From Lachnospiraceae bacterium (lineage in GTDB: Bacteria > Bacillota > Clostridia > Lachnospirales > Lachnospiraceae): 29,999 bases of DNA. Shown here piece by piece: positions 6,969-16,385 of this stretch. How positions within the stretch are numbered: the first letter of the stretch is position 1; every line of letters begins with the position of its first letter. The notes below the pieces were generated by a model. That model was not told where the DNA came from. It searched no databases and saw only the letters and a list, made by a program, of their open reading frames with translations. The stretch is from contig VSOC01000023.1 in NCBI GenBank assembly GCA_009774615.1, forward strand, positions 1 to 29,999. The letters run 5' to 3'. Made by a program: the position numbers and the translations under genes.

Positions 6969-7955
6969 CTACAGCAGTTCTGCCCGCAATTCTTCCCCGG
7001 TTTTTGATGAAAGCAGGGCCGGGGGAATGTCCAGTATCGTTTTACATCCCTTCATCCCCTCCTGGTTCATCCGGTAAGCAGCCCTTGCACAGGCGACAAG
7101 CACCGATCCGGTAAATTCCGGGTTGGAATCAAGCTTTAAGCTGTATTCAATCACATGCTGATGCTCTTTTTCTTTTCCGGTAACTCCGGTGCGGATCACT
7201 GATCCGCCGTGGGGAAGTCCTTTGTGATCACGATCCAGTTCCTCCTGTGAGATAAAGGTTACGGTTGTATCGTAATCGGCAAAGTAATTCGGCATGGTTT
7301 TAATCTCTTTTTCAATGGCTGCCAAATCTGCCCCATCTTCGGCAACGACAAAGCACTCCCTTGTATGCTTCTGCCGGGTCGTCAGTTCGGGCTGACTGCC
7401 GCTTCTTACCGCTTCTGCCGCTTCGGGCACAGGAACCGTATACTGTCGGGCATCCTTTACACCGGCAATCCGGCGGATAGCGTCGGAATGTCCCTGGCTC
7501 ACACCGCGGCCCCAGAAGGTATAATCCCGCCCTTCGGGAAGGATAACTCTGGCATACAGGCGGTTTAAGGAAAACATTCCGGGGTCCCAGCCGGCAGAAA
7601 TTATGGCAATCTTCCCGGAATTCTTCGCGGCTTCATCCACCTGAGCAAAATGCTCCGGAATCTTTGCATGGGTATCAAAACTGTCCACAACATTATAAAG
7701 TCCGGCATATTTGGGCGTCTGCACGGGAAGATCCGTTGCACTTCCTCCGCATAATACCAGGACATCCAGTTCATCCTGCATGTGCTCTAATTCATCTTCA
7801 TGAAAAACCGGAACGCCCGGTGTCTGTATCGCTAATGCATCCGCGTTTCTCCGGGTAAAAACTGGCGCCACTTCCATATCCGGGTACTGGGCAATGGCGT
7901 TTTCCACGCCCTTCCCCAGATTTCCATAACCAAAAATTCCCACTCTTATCTTCAT
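6969..7955 (-). CDS. ddh: meso-Diaminopimelate D-dehydrogenase
   Basis: A 328-aa NADP-dependent enzyme that makes meso-2,6-diaminopimelate directly from tetrahydrodipicolinate and ammonia, supplying lysine and peptidoglycan. The N-terminal Rossmann motif GIFGYGNLGKGVE is at about 6-18, the VDSFDTHAKIPEH segment at about 92-104, and ISAGWDPGMFSLNR, a hallmark of Ddh, at about 122-135; GRGVSQGHSDAIR follows. Length matches the family. The start is ATG 7953-7955 because homologues begin MKIRVGI-like and AGGAAAG lies upstream. A GTG at 7965-7967 overlapping the codY stop is possible. Only 8 bp separate it from codY, so it is probably translationally linked to codY and expressed from the codY promoter. 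A strong terminator follows. Confidence 0.93.
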   Translation of the reverse strand: MKIRVGIFGYGNLGKGVENAIAQYPDMEVAPVFTRRNADALAIQTPGVPVFHEDELEHMQDELDVLVLCGGSATDLPVQTPKYAGLYNVVDSFDTHAKIPEHFAQVDEAAKNSGKIAIISAGWDPGMFSLNRLYARVILPEGRDYTFWGRGVSQGHSDAIRRIAGVKDARQYTVPVPEAAEAVRSGSQPELTTRQKHTRECFVVAEDGADLAAIEKEIKTMPNYFADYDTTVTFISQEELDRDHKGLPHGGSVIRTGVTGKEKEHQHVIEYSLKLDSNPEFTGSVLVACARAAYRMNQEGMKGCKTILDIPPALLSSKTGEELRAELL

Positions 7956-7963
7956 CGTTTTGT

Positions 7964-8743
7964 TCACTTTCCTGTATTTTTAATATTCTTTAATTCATCA
8001 AAAATAACGTCGTTTAAAACCTTAATATAGGTTCCCTTCATGCCTGAAGAACGGGATTCGATAACCCCGGCGCTTTCAAACTTGCGCAGGGCGTTTACAA
8101 TCACTGAACGGGTAATGCCTACCCGATCCGCAATCTTGCTGGCCACCAGAATGCCTTCATTTCCTTCAAGTTCTTCAAAAATATGGGTGATTGCCTCCAA
8201 TTCCGAGAAGGACAGGGTGCTGATTGCTGATTTTACAATCTGGATCTTCCGGCTTTCTTCGGCGTTCTCCTCATTCACGGAGCGCATCATCTCCAGTCCG
8301 ACCACCGTCGTTCCGTATTCACTGAGGATAATGTCGTCAATATCGTACTGGAAATCACATTTATAGATGAACAATGTTCCCAGACGCTCTCCGGCAATAT
8401 CAATCGGCGTGATGATGGCCTGATACTTCCGCACATTCTCTTCGGCAAAGCCCAGGGTGGCAAGATTTACGTTCTCTTTTGTAGAAAGTACACTCAATAA
8501 ACGTTCGTTGAGCATCTTATCAACAAAGCCGCCGACCTTATCGTCGATGAGTTCTTCAATCTCATCCACACCCGGCCAGATGCTCACCCCTAACACTTTG
8601 CCCTTCTTGCTGATGACAAGGATATTCGACAGCAGTATTTCACTTAATACCTTGCAGATATCGTTGAATACGACCTTGTGTGAATTATTATTGTGTAATA
8701 GTTTGTTAATTTTTCTGGTTTTATCAAGCAATTGTACGCTCAT
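7964..8743 (-). CDS. codY: Global transcriptional regulator CodY
   Basis: A 259-aa GTP- and branched-chain-amino-acid-sensing repressor of Firmicutes. The N-terminal GAF-like ligand domain starts with LLDKTRKINKLL and includes ISKKGKVLGVS. The C-terminal winged helix-turn-helix (about residues 204-246) contains ASKIADRVGITRSVIVNALRK, nearly invariant in CodY. Length is exactly typical. ATG 8741-8743 is preceded by GAGGAGG. It has its own promoter at 8804-8832 and lies downstream of topA, the usual clostridial order, rather than in the clpYQ-codY operon of Bacillus. The close downstream ddh gene suggests they share an mRNA. Confidence 0.95.
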   Translation of the reverse strand: MSVQLLDKTRKINKLLHNNNSHKVVFNDICKVLSEILLSNILVISKKGKVLGVSIWPGVDEIEELIDDKVGGFVDKMLNERLLSVLSTKENVNLATLGFAEENVRKYQAIITPIDIAGERLGTLFIYKCDFQYDIDDIILSEYGTTVVGLEMMRSVNEENAEESRKIQIVKSAISTLSFSELEAITHIFEELEGNEGILVASKIADRVGITRSVIVNALRKFESAGVIESRSSGMKGTYIKVLNDVIFDELKNIKNTGK

Positions 8744-8803
8744 GCTGAATTCCTCCTCAAACGTTACCTGATAACAGGGGAAATGTTTAGGGTTACTGGC
8801 TAA

Positions 8804-8832
8804 ATTGTATCACAAATCCTAAACTTTCTCAA
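8804..8832 (-). promoter_or_regulatory. Promoter of codY
   Basis: Minus strand TTGAGA, 17-bp spacer, TACAAT. Start near 8797, giving a leader of about 54 nt. Just upstream (8842-8861) lies a perfect two-copy 10-bp tandem repeat GAAGAATTTT, which could be an A/T-rich UP-like element or a degenerate CodY site. Confidence 0.75.
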
Positions 8833-8899
8833 TAGTTTTTGGAAGAATTTTGAAGAATTTTGAAATCTTAATGTATATTACAATTAATAATCATATTTT

Positions 8900-10984
8900 T
8901 CATTCTTTCGTGTCTTTCTTATTCATTGTGTAACCACAGCTTTCATTCGCACATAAAAGTTTATTTCCCTTTTCTACCATATAGCTTTTGCATTCCGGGC
9001 ATTTCTGGGTTGAGGGCTTCTGCCAGGACATAAAGTCACAGTCCGGATTATTTTCACAGCCGAAGAACCTGCGTCCTTTTTTTGTCTTTTTAACCACAAC
9101 GTCTTTTCCGCATTTCGGACAGGGAACGCCGATTTTTTCCAGATAAGGCTTGGTGTTTTTGCAGTCGGGAAAACCCGGACAGGCCAGAAACTTTCCGTGA
9201 GGACCGTATTTGATCACCATGTTTCTGCCGCAGTTTTCGCAGATTTCCTCCGTAACTTCATCGGCAATAGTCACGGATTCCAGTTCTTCTTTTGCCCGGT
9301 TGACGGCCTCTTCCAGATCGGGGTAAAAATTGCTGATAACCGTCTTCCACTCTACCGTACCGTCGCCCACCTTATCCAGGAGATATTCAAGGTTTGCCGT
9401 AAATTCTTTATCGACAATACTGGAAAAGCACTGTTTCATCATCCGGTTGACCACTTCTCCAAGTTCGGTGACATAAAGGTTTTTATTCTCCTTGGTGACA
9501 TAGCGCCGGGCCAGGATAGTGGTTATCGTGGGCGCATAGGTACTGGGACGTCCAATCCCCTGCTCTTCAAGCGCCTTAACCAGGGAAGCTTCCGTATAGT
9601 GCGCCGGAGGCTGGGTAAAATGCTGCCCTTCCCGCAGTTCTTTTAATTCCAGCTTCATCCCCTTTTCCAACTTCTCTAAAAGCTTGTTGCTTTCTTCTTT
9701 ATCGTCGTCCTGCACATAGACGCTCATAAAGCCTTCAAAGGTCAGCCTGGAGGCTGTTAAGGAGAACAAATACTCTCCTGCGCCCACCTTTACCGAAGTG
9801 GTTTCAAAAACTGCATTCTCCATACGGCTGGCGGTAAAACGCTTCCAAATCAGCTGGTAAAGACGAAATAAATCCCTTGCTAAGGAATCCTTAACCTGGA
9901 CGGGGGTAAGGGAAATGTCCGTAGGCCGGATGGCTTCATGGGCATCCTGGATTTTTCCTGTAGTTTTCTTTGTGTTTTCTGCCTTTGCCACATAATTTTG
10001 ACCGTAATTCTGCTCGATAAAAGCTCTTGCCGCCTTATCTGCCTCTTCGGCAACCCGCGTGGAATCGGTACGCAGATAAGTAATCAGACCAATCGTCCCA
10101 TGGCCCTTAATATCCACGCCCTCATAAAGCTGCTGAGCCAGCCGCATCGTCTTCTGGGTGGAGAAATTTAAGACCTTAGATGCTTCCTGCTGGAGCGTAC
10201 TGGTGGTAAAAGGAATCGGCGCTTTTTTCGTCCTCTCCCCCGTCTTTATCTCCTCAACGATATATTCCTGCTGGTCAATGCCCTTTTTTATCTGCTCCAA
10301 AGCCTCCTTATTGCCAATAGGAAGCTTTTTCGTGCGGCTGCCGTAGAACTTTGCCGTCAGGGGTTTTTTGCATTTCTCCGGGCATAAATCGGCTTCCAGG
10401 CTCCAGTATTCTTCCGGGATAAATGCATTAATCTCGTCTTCCCGGTCACAGATCATCCGAAGCGCCACGGACTGCACCCGCCCGGCACTTAATCCCCTCT
10501 TGACCTTTTCCCAGAGCAGAGGACTGATCTTATAGCCGACCATGCGGTCCAGCATCCGCCGGGCCTGCTGGGCATTGACCAGATCCATATCAATGGCTCT
10601 TGGATTTTTAATCGATGTTTTCACTGCATTTTTTGTAATTTCATTAAAGCTAATCCGGTAAACCTGCTTATCCTTGGCATCGTCCAGCTTCAGCGCTTTC
10701 ATCAAATGCCAGGAAATAGCTTCCCCTTCCCGATCCGGGTCGGTTGCCAGATAAATCTTATCCGCTTTTTTTACCTCTTTGCGGAGTTTCGCCAGAATAT
10801 CGCCCTTTCCACGGATCGTAATGTATTTCGGTTCAAAATCATGTTCTGCGTCAAAGCCCAACTGGCTTTTCGGCAAATCTCGCACATGCCCGTTCGAGGC
10901 ATCCACCTCATAATTTGTTCCTAAAAATTTTTTAATGGTCTTCACCTTGGCCGGTGATTCCACAATAACTAAACAATTCGCCAT
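8900..10984 (-). CDS. topA: DNA topoisomerase I (type IA)
   Basis: A 694-aa enzyme that relaxes negative supercoils by single-strand passage. The Toprim domain begins CLVIVESPAKVKTI (4-17) and contains TDPDREGEA (81-89) with metal-binding acidic residues. The active-site tyrosine is Tyr303 in ITYLRTDSTR. Three C-terminal zinc ribbons follow, with cysteine pairs in CENCG, CPKCG and CPECK; the last is the most degenerate but retains four cysteines. Length is normal for Firmicutes. The start ATG 10982-10984 has AAGGAG 6 nt upstream. It follows dprA by 55 bp on the same strand, the widespread dprA-topA arrangement. Confidence 0.97.
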   Translation of the reverse strand: MANCLVIVESPAKVKTIKKFLGTNYEVDASNGHVRDLPKSQLGFDAEHDFEPKYITIRGKGDILAKLRKEVKKADKIYLATDPDREGEAISWHLMKALKLDDAKDKQVYRISFNEITKNAVKTSIKNPRAIDMDLVNAQQARRMLDRMVGYKISPLLWEKVKRGLSAGRVQSVALRMICDREDEINAFIPEEYWSLEADLCPEKCKKPLTAKFYGSRTKKLPIGNKEALEQIKKGIDQQEYIVEEIKTGERTKKAPIPFTTSTLQQEASKVLNFSTQKTMRLAQQLYEGVDIKGHGTIGLITYLRTDSTRVAEEADKAARAFIEQNYGQNYVAKAENTKKTTGKIQDAHEAIRPTDISLTPVQVKDSLARDLFRLYQLIWKRFTASRMENAVFETTSVKVGAGEYLFSLTASRLTFEGFMSVYVQDDDKEESNKLLEKLEKGMKLELKELREGQHFTQPPAHYTEASLVKALEEQGIGRPSTYAPTITTILARRYVTKENKNLYVTELGEVVNRMMKQCFSSIVDKEFTANLEYLLDKVGDGTVEWKTVISNFYPDLEEAVNRAKEELESVTIADEVTEEICENCGRNMVIKYGPHGKFLACPGFPDCKNTKPYLEKIGVPCPKCGKDVVVKKTKKGRRFFGCENNPDCDFMSWQKPSTQKCPECKSYMVEKGNKLLCANESCGYTMNKKDTKE

Positions 10985-11039
10985 AAGAACTCCTTATCTT
11001 CAGCCGAAATTCCGCCCCGGATTTTTTTCTGCACTGCTT

Positions 11040-12161
11040 TTACCTCTTTCTGCTGTAATAGTTTCCGCCCTCATGGACAGCAAAGCCTTTCAGTTCTAAA
11101 TCCAGAAGAATCATCATCCCTTCACTCAATGGCAATCCGGCTTCTTTTACAACATCATCTATATTTTTCGGTTGTAAATCGAGGACACTATACACCATTT
11201 TTTCCTTCTTGGCAAGTCCCTTCTCGCTTTTTTCATGAATCTTTAACCTTTTTTCATGGCAAATCCCAAAAATATCCAAAATATCGCCGGGATTCTGAAT
11301 TAACGGAGCACCGCTTTGGATTAACTGATTACATCCCTCGCTTCCCGGATCCGTGATCCTCCCGGGCACGGCAAATACTTCTTTTCCCTGATCCAGGGCA
11401 AGTCCGGCGGTAATCAGCGAACCGCTTCTCTGCCTGGCTTCCACCACCAGCACTCCGTCGGACAGCCCGCTGATCACCCGGTTTCGTATGGGAAAATTCT
11501 GTGCGAAAGGCTTCGTCCCCAGAGGAAACTCCGAAAGAATCCCTCCCTCGCTCACCAGACGCGCAAACAGAGGATAATTCTCCCTTGGATAGCAGATATT
11601 AATTCCGCAGCCTAAAACGCCAAAGGTCTTTCCGCCTCCGTCCAATGCCCCGCTGTGTCCGGCCCCGTCAATGCCCGCCGCCAAACCGCTGATAATCTGC
11701 ACACCGGCCCCTGACAGTTCTTCGCCAAAGCACCGGGCAAGTTCCAGCCCGTATCTTGTGGCCAGCCTTGAGCCTACAATCGCAATCGACGGCACATCCT
11801 CTCTGGGCAGCTCTCCACGGACATAAATTCCCCAGGGATAATTTTTTATCTGCCGCAGCCGCTTGGGATATTCTTCATCCAAAATGGTAATAAACTTTAT
11901 TCCCCGGTTCTTTAAACTATGATATTCTTCCGTGATTTGCGAAAAATTTCGTTTTTCTTTTTCCAGGTTCCCTGCCTGCCCTGCATTCAGAATTTTCCAT
12001 TCCACCCACTGTTTTTCTTCTATATTAAATAGGGATAACACCGTGCCCGCCGCCTTTTTCATCCTCTCCATCGTCGCCGGGCCAAGGAAAGGCATCTGGC
12101 AGAGAAAATAAATGATTTCCCGTGCCTTTTCCAGGTTTTCCGCAGTTTGTTTTTTTTCCAT
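11040..12161 (-). CDS. dprA: DNA-processing protein DprA (Smf)
   Basis: A 373-aa DNA-binding protein that protects incoming single-stranded DNA and loads RecA during natural transformation; it is widely kept in non-competent Clostridia too. An N-terminal helix-hairpin-helix/SAM-like region (about 1-80) precedes the Rossmann-like core with VGSRLATRYG, ISGLAAGIDGAGHSGAL, GVLGCGINICYPREN, PIRNRVISGLSDGVLVVEA and SLITAGLALDQGKEVFAVPG. The C-terminal part (DDVVKEAGLPLSEGMMILLDLELKG, split by a short loop) is a winged-helix domain. ATG 12159-12161 is favoured because AGAAAGGA precedes it; a longer frame starting at 12203 lacks a good site. Located between yifB and topA, probably one operon. Confidence 0.95.
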   Translation of the reverse strand: MEKKQTAENLEKAREIIYFLCQMPFLGPATMERMKKAAGTVLSLFNIEEKQWVEWKILNAGQAGNLEKEKRNFSQITEEYHSLKNRGIKFITILDEEYPKRLRQIKNYPWGIYVRGELPREDVPSIAIVGSRLATRYGLELARCFGEELSGAGVQIISGLAAGIDGAGHSGALDGGGKTFGVLGCGINICYPRENYPLFARLVSEGGILSEFPLGTKPFAQNFPIRNRVISGLSDGVLVVEARQRSGSLITAGLALDQGKEVFAVPGRITDPGSEGCNQLIQSGAPLIQNPGDILDIFGICHEKRLKIHEKSEKGLAKKEKMVYSVLDLQPKNIDDVVKEAGLPLSEGMMILLDLELKGFAVHEGGNYYSRKR

Positions 12162-12207
12162 AGTGTTCCTTTCTCTTCTTAGTGTTTTATGCCTTAATTC
12201 CAATCCT

Positions 12208-13785
12208 TTAACTCCAATATTTTTCTTCCAGGGAACGATAGCTTACTGCTTCACTTAGATGAATTTTTTCAATCCTTTCCTTCCCCTCCAAATCGGCAAT
12301 CGTCCGCGCAACCTTTAATATCTTATGGCATCCCCGGGCACTCAGCCCCATCTTCTGGTAAATCTGCTGCAGATAGTTTTCCTCTTCCTCGCCCAATATA
12401 CAATAACGTTCAACCTCTTTTGCCCCCATCTCCCCGTTAAACTGTCCCCTTTTCTGCTGAATCTCTAAGGTTTTCATCACCCGAAGACGTATCCGGGCAG
12501 AACTTTCGTTTTTTTCTTTTTTCCGAAATTCATGGTAAGCAACAGGGGAGGCTTCCACGGTTATATCGATTCGGTCAAGAATCGGCTTGGATATCTTTCC
12601 GATGTAGCGTCTGACCTGCCACGGACTGCACCGGCAGCGGCTTCGATCCGGGTAATAACCGCAGGGACAGGGATTCATCGCGGCAACCAACATAAACTTG
12701 GCAGGAAACGTGCATGATCCGTGGACGCGGGAAACCGTTACCCTTTTTTCTTCCAGCGGCTGACGCAAAATCTCGATAACCTTTCCGGAAAACTCCGGCA
12801 GTTCGTCTAAAAACAGCACTCCGCCGGAAGATAGGGAAATCTCCCCCGGCCTGGGGACACTTCCCCCTCCGGCAAGTGCCGAAGCCGTAATCGTATGGTG
12901 GGGACTGCGAAACGGCCGTTTTCTCACCAGGGGCATCTCCTCCGGAAGCATCCCGCATATACTGTAAATCTTGGAAATCTCCAGACTTTCTTCGCGCCCA
13001 AGAGGAGGCATGATGGTGGGAATCCGCTTTGCTGCCATCGTCTTTCCGGTTCCCGCCGAACCGATGTACAAAAGATTATGCCTTCCTGCCACTGCAATTT
13101 CCGTCGCTCGCCGCAGAAGGGGCTGACCATTTAATTCGGAAAAATCCACATCATATTCTTCGCTGTCTTTTTTCTTGGCTCCGTTTTTTTTCCTGCAATT
13201 ATCCTCCGCGTTTTTCTGTAGTTTTTCTCTTCTTTTTTCCGGTTTTTTTATCATCGCCCAAAGCTGCGTAAGATGTTCTACCGGAATAATCTCTATGCCT
13301 TCGACCAGTTCCCCTTCCGCCACATTCTCCTTCGGCAGAAAACAGCGCACAATTCCCCGCTCTCTGGCAGCAAGAACCAGAGAAATCACTCCGCGGACCG
13401 GCTTCACCCTTCCGTCCAGGCCGACTTCCCCTGCTGCCATCGAAGAATCCCAGAACTTTTTTTGCTCTTCTTTCCACTCCTCCTGCCCATCCCTTTCATC
13501 CCCCAAAACGCAGGCACCTAAAACAGAGGCTGCAATCGCCAGATCATAGCCTGTCCCGTCCTTTCGGATATCGGCCGGTGCCAGATTAATCGTAACTTTC
13601 TTTGTCGGCAGAGAAAATCCGGAATTTTTTAATGCCGTCCTCACCCGTTCACTGGCTTCCCGTGTTTCCTGCGATAAATTTCCGGTAAGAATAAAACCCG
13701 GAAGCCCGTCACGGATATCGGCTTCCACCGAAATCAAAAACCCGTCAATTCCCCAAATTCCTGCACTGTAGACCTGAAAAAACAT
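12208..13785 (-). CDS. YifB/ComM family Mg-chelatase-like AAA ATPase
   Basis: A 525-aa protein of the YifB/ComM family. ComM is a hexameric helicase promoting branch migration during natural transformation; the clostridial relatives are usually linked with dprA, as here. The N-terminal S5/Lon-like domain reads YSAGIWGIDGFLISVEADI and ASERVRTALKNSGF. The Walker A GSAGTGKTMAAKR is at about 239-251, Walker B GVLFLDELPEF follows, and a cysteine cluster (NPCPCGYYPD-x-SRCRC) and ILDRIDI sensor region come next. The C-terminal domain (KILKVARTIADLEG) ends the protein. The start at 13783-13785 is 7 nt after GGGGAG; an ATG two codons earlier is too close to it. A tract rich in lysine and arginine (about 185-213) links the two main domains. 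Confidence 0.92.
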   Translation of the reverse strand: MFFQVYSAGIWGIDGFLISVEADIRDGLPGFILTGNLSQETREASERVRTALKNSGFSLPTKKVTINLAPADIRKDGTGYDLAIAASVLGACVLGDERDGQEEWKEEQKKFWDSSMAAGEVGLDGRVKPVRGVISLVLAARERGIVRCFLPKENVAEGELVEGIEIIPVEHLTQLWAMIKKPEKRREKLQKNAEDNCRKKNGAKKKDSEEYDVDFSELNGQPLLRRATEIAVAGRHNLLYIGSAGTGKTMAAKRIPTIMPPLGREESLEISKIYSICGMLPEEMPLVRKRPFRSPHHTITASALAGGGSVPRPGEISLSSGGVLFLDELPEFSGKVIEILRQPLEEKRVTVSRVHGSCTFPAKFMLVAAMNPCPCGYYPDRSRCRCSPWQVRRYIGKISKPILDRIDITVEASPVAYHEFRKKEKNESSARIRLRVMKTLEIQQKRGQFNGEMGAKEVERYCILGEEEENYLQQIYQKMGLSARGCHKILKVARTIADLEGKERIEKIHLSEAVSYRSLEEKYWS

Positions 13786-13878
13786 ACCCATGCTCCCCTG
13801 CTATTCAATACAATCTATACAACCATCTCTGAGTTTCCATATTTTTACATTTTCCAAATTTTGGGATTAATTATACAA

Positions 13879-13915
13879 AAAAAATCCGGCTTCTGCAAGA
13901 GAAATCGGATTTTTT
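13879..13915 (-). terminator. Intrinsic terminator after lon
   Basis: AAAAAATCCG (13879-13888) pairs with CGGATTTTTT (13906-13915); an inner TTCT/AGAA helix closes the loop. In the minus direction it is followed by further T residues. It separates lon from yifB, so yifB needs its own promoter in 13792-13875, where I could not single out a convincing one. Confidence 0.8.
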
Positions 13916-13940
13916 AATAAAAACTTTAGAATATTATGTT

Positions 13941-16265
13941 TTACTCCTGTACGAATGCATTTTTTACCACGTCCTCCATCTGCGCAACAAACAAAATTTC
14001 CAGCCCCTTGGTAATCTCTTTCGACAGTTCAGCGATATCCGCCCGGTTTTTCTCCGGAACCAGCACGGTCTTGATATGAGCCATCTTTGCTGCCAAAATC
14101 TTTTCTTTCAGTCCGCCAATCGGCAGAACCCTTCCCCGCAGGGTGATTTCACCGGTCATGGCCACCTTTGCCTTGACTTTCTTTCCAATCACGGCGGACA
14201 GCATCGCTGCAGCCATGGTAATTCCTGCGGACGGTCCGTCTTTGGGAACAGCACCCTCCGGGATGTGGATGTGGATATCATGCTTTTCAAAATAGTCGTC
14301 AGCCACGGCATATTTAGGGCAGACGCTGCGCACATAGGTCAGTGCCGTCTGTGCCGATTCTTTCATCACATCGCCCATCTGTCCGGTAAGCTGCAGATTT
14401 CCTTTTCCCGGCATCTCATTCACTTCAATCTGTAAGGTATCTCCGCCCACGCTGGTCCAGGCAAGCCCGCGCACAATCCCCACCTGGTCTTCCTCATTGG
14501 CATCCTCAAAAGTAACTTTTTCTTTTCCCAGATATTTTTCCAGGCTGGTTTCCGTTACTTTAATTACCCGCCTTTTATCCTCTAAAAACTCCCGGGCAGC
14601 TTTCCGGCAGATATCGCCAATCCTCCGTTCCAGATTGCGGACCCCGGCTTCCCGGGTATAGTTATGAATAATCTTTTCCAGCGCATGATCCGAAAAGGAA
14701 AGTTCCTTTGTACTCAGGCCGTTCTTTTCCCTCTGCTTTTCCACCAGATACTCTTTGGCAATGTGAAATTTTTCATTTTCTGTATAACTGTTGACCTCGA
14801 TAACCTCCATGCGGTCTAAAAGAGGTCCGGGAATGGTCTGGGTCGTATTGGCGGTTGCGATAAACATCACCTGCGATAAATCAATGGGAACCTCGACATA
14901 GTGATCCCGGAATCGTACATTCTGCTCGCTGTCCAAGACCTCCAGAAGCGCCGAAGACGTATCCCCTTTATAATCCTGGCTTACCTTGTCAATCTCATCC
15001 AGAAGCATTAAAGGATTAGCTACACCGGCCTGGCGCAGTCCTTCCACCAGCCGTCCCGGCATGGCACCGACATAGGTTTTTCGATGTCCTCTTATCTCTG
15101 CCTCGTCCCGGATTCCTCCCAGGCTGATGCGGACATATTTTTTATTCAGTGCACGGGCCATTGAGCGGGCTATCGAGGTTTTCCCTGTGCCGGGCGGGCC
15201 GACCAGGCAGAGGATGGGACTGGTGCCTTTATTGGTCAGTGCACGGACAGCCAGGTACTCTAAAATCCTTTCCTTGACCTTGGTAAGACCATAGTGGTCT
15301 TCATCGAGAATCTTTTCTGCATGACGAATATCGTTATTATCCTTCGACGCCTTTTTCCACGGCAGTTCCAAAAGGGTTTCAATATAGGTACGGATAACAT
15401 TTCCCTCCTGGCTTCCTCCGGGCATGGTTTTTAAGCGGCCGATTTCCTTTTCAAGCTTTTCCTTCACCTCTTTATCCGCCTTCAGAGCCTTTACCTGACG
15501 ACTGTATTCGTCGGCGTCGGTAAGGACATTATCCTCCCCAAGTTCCCGGCGGATCACCTTTAACTGTTCCCGCAGAATATAATCCTTCTGATTTTTATCC
15601 ACGGCCGCCTTGACCTTCATCTGAAACTCTCTTTTAATCTTGGCTACCTCTACTTCCCGCACCAGACTGTGAATCACATGCTCGTAGCGGACGGTGAGGA
15701 ACGGCGCTTCCAGAACTTCCTGGCGAAGCCGGTAGTCCCAGGGAATCTGAATCACCGTCTGGTCAAGAAGTTCTTCCAGATCATTGATCATCATTAGATT
15801 GGGGAGCACTTCCTTAATCATCCGGGGATTGATCCGGGCATATTCTTCTAACTTGTCCTTAACCATGCGAACCATGGCTTCCGCAGTGATATAGTCTAAC
15901 GGCTCTAATTCCGAAGCCGGAATCAGCTTTTCGGTTTCGGCCAGAAAATAACTTCCCTCCGTGTCCAGATGAATCAGCTGTGCCCGTTCCAGCCCCTCCA
16001 CCATAACCCGAATAACATGCTCCGGCAGTTTAACCAGTTGTTTTGCCACGGCAATACAGCCTACCGAATATAAATCCTCCCGTTCAGGCTCCTGGATTTC
16101 CCCCTGCTTCTGCGTAATTAAAAATACCCTCTGGCTGCCCACCATCGCCTTTTCCAGCGCTGCAATGGACTTCTCACGGCTGATATCAAAATGAATAATC
16201 ATACCGGGAAGAACGGTTAGTCCGCGCAGGGCGATGGCCGGCAGGATTTCTGTCTTTTGTTCCAT
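13941..16265 (-). CDS. lon: ATP-dependent protease Lon (LonA type)
   Basis: A 774-aa soluble homo-oligomeric protease degrading misfolded and regulatory proteins. The N-terminal substrate-recognition domain spans about 8-200 (starting LPAIALRGLTVLPGM). A coiled-coil region follows (about 205-290). The AAA module has Walker A GPPGTGKTS (356-364) and Walker B PLMLLDEIDK. The C-terminal protease domain has the Ser-Lys dyad, Ser679 in KDGPSAGIT and Lys722 in GGLKEKI. All key residues are intact and length is normal. ATG 16263-16265 is preceded by AGTAGGGA. Although next to clpX, it is separated from it by a strong terminator, so it must have its own promoter in the short gap 16266-16317. Confidence 0.97.
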   Translation of the reverse strand: MEQKTEILPAIALRGLTVLPGMIIHFDISREKSIAALEKAMVGSQRVFLITQKQGEIQEPEREDLYSVGCIAVAKQLVKLPEHVIRVMVEGLERAQLIHLDTEGSYFLAETEKLIPASELEPLDYITAEAMVRMVKDKLEEYARINPRMIKEVLPNLMMINDLEELLDQTVIQIPWDYRLRQEVLEAPFLTVRYEHVIHSLVREVEVAKIKREFQMKVKAAVDKNQKDYILREQLKVIRRELGEDNVLTDADEYSRQVKALKADKEVKEKLEKEIGRLKTMPGGSQEGNVIRTYIETLLELPWKKASKDNNDIRHAEKILDEDHYGLTKVKERILEYLAVRALTNKGTSPILCLVGPPGTGKTSIARSMARALNKKYVRISLGGIRDEAEIRGHRKTYVGAMPGRLVEGLRQAGVANPLMLLDEIDKVSQDYKGDTSSALLEVLDSEQNVRFRDHYVEVPIDLSQVMFIATANTTQTIPGPLLDRMEVIEVNSYTENEKFHIAKEYLVEKQREKNGLSTKELSFSDHALEKIIHNYTREAGVRNLERRIGDICRKAAREFLEDKRRVIKVTETSLEKYLGKEKVTFEDANEEDQVGIVRGLAWTSVGGDTLQIEVNEMPGKGNLQLTGQMGDVMKESAQTALTYVRSVCPKYAVADDYFEKHDIHIHIPEGAVPKDGPSAGITMAAAMLSAVIGKKVKAKVAMTGEITLRGRVLPIGGLKEKILAAKMAHIKTVLVPEKNRADIAELSKEITKGLEILFVAQMEDVVKNAFVQE

Positions 16266-16317
16266 AGATTTCCCTACTTTCTTTAAGAAAATAACTGAAG
16301 AATGGTTAGTCTATCCG

Positions 16318-16343
16318 AAAAAAAGAGGGCAATGCCCTCTTTT
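16318..16343 (-). terminator. Intrinsic terminator after clpX
   Basis: A perfect 10-bp stem (AAAAGAGGGC / GCCCTCTTTT) with a 3-nt loop and a T-run on the minus strand. It ends the tig-clpP-clpX transcript before lon. Confidence 0.9.
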
Positions 16344-16385
16344 CCTGTTCCGGTAAATGCTTGTAAGCAATAAGCTTTCTATGAT

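Noticed and set aside
12895..13549. Plus-strand open frames opposite yifB and other genes
   Set aside because: They lie wholly over strongly conserved minus-strand genes and encode low-complexity sequences with no ribosome site.
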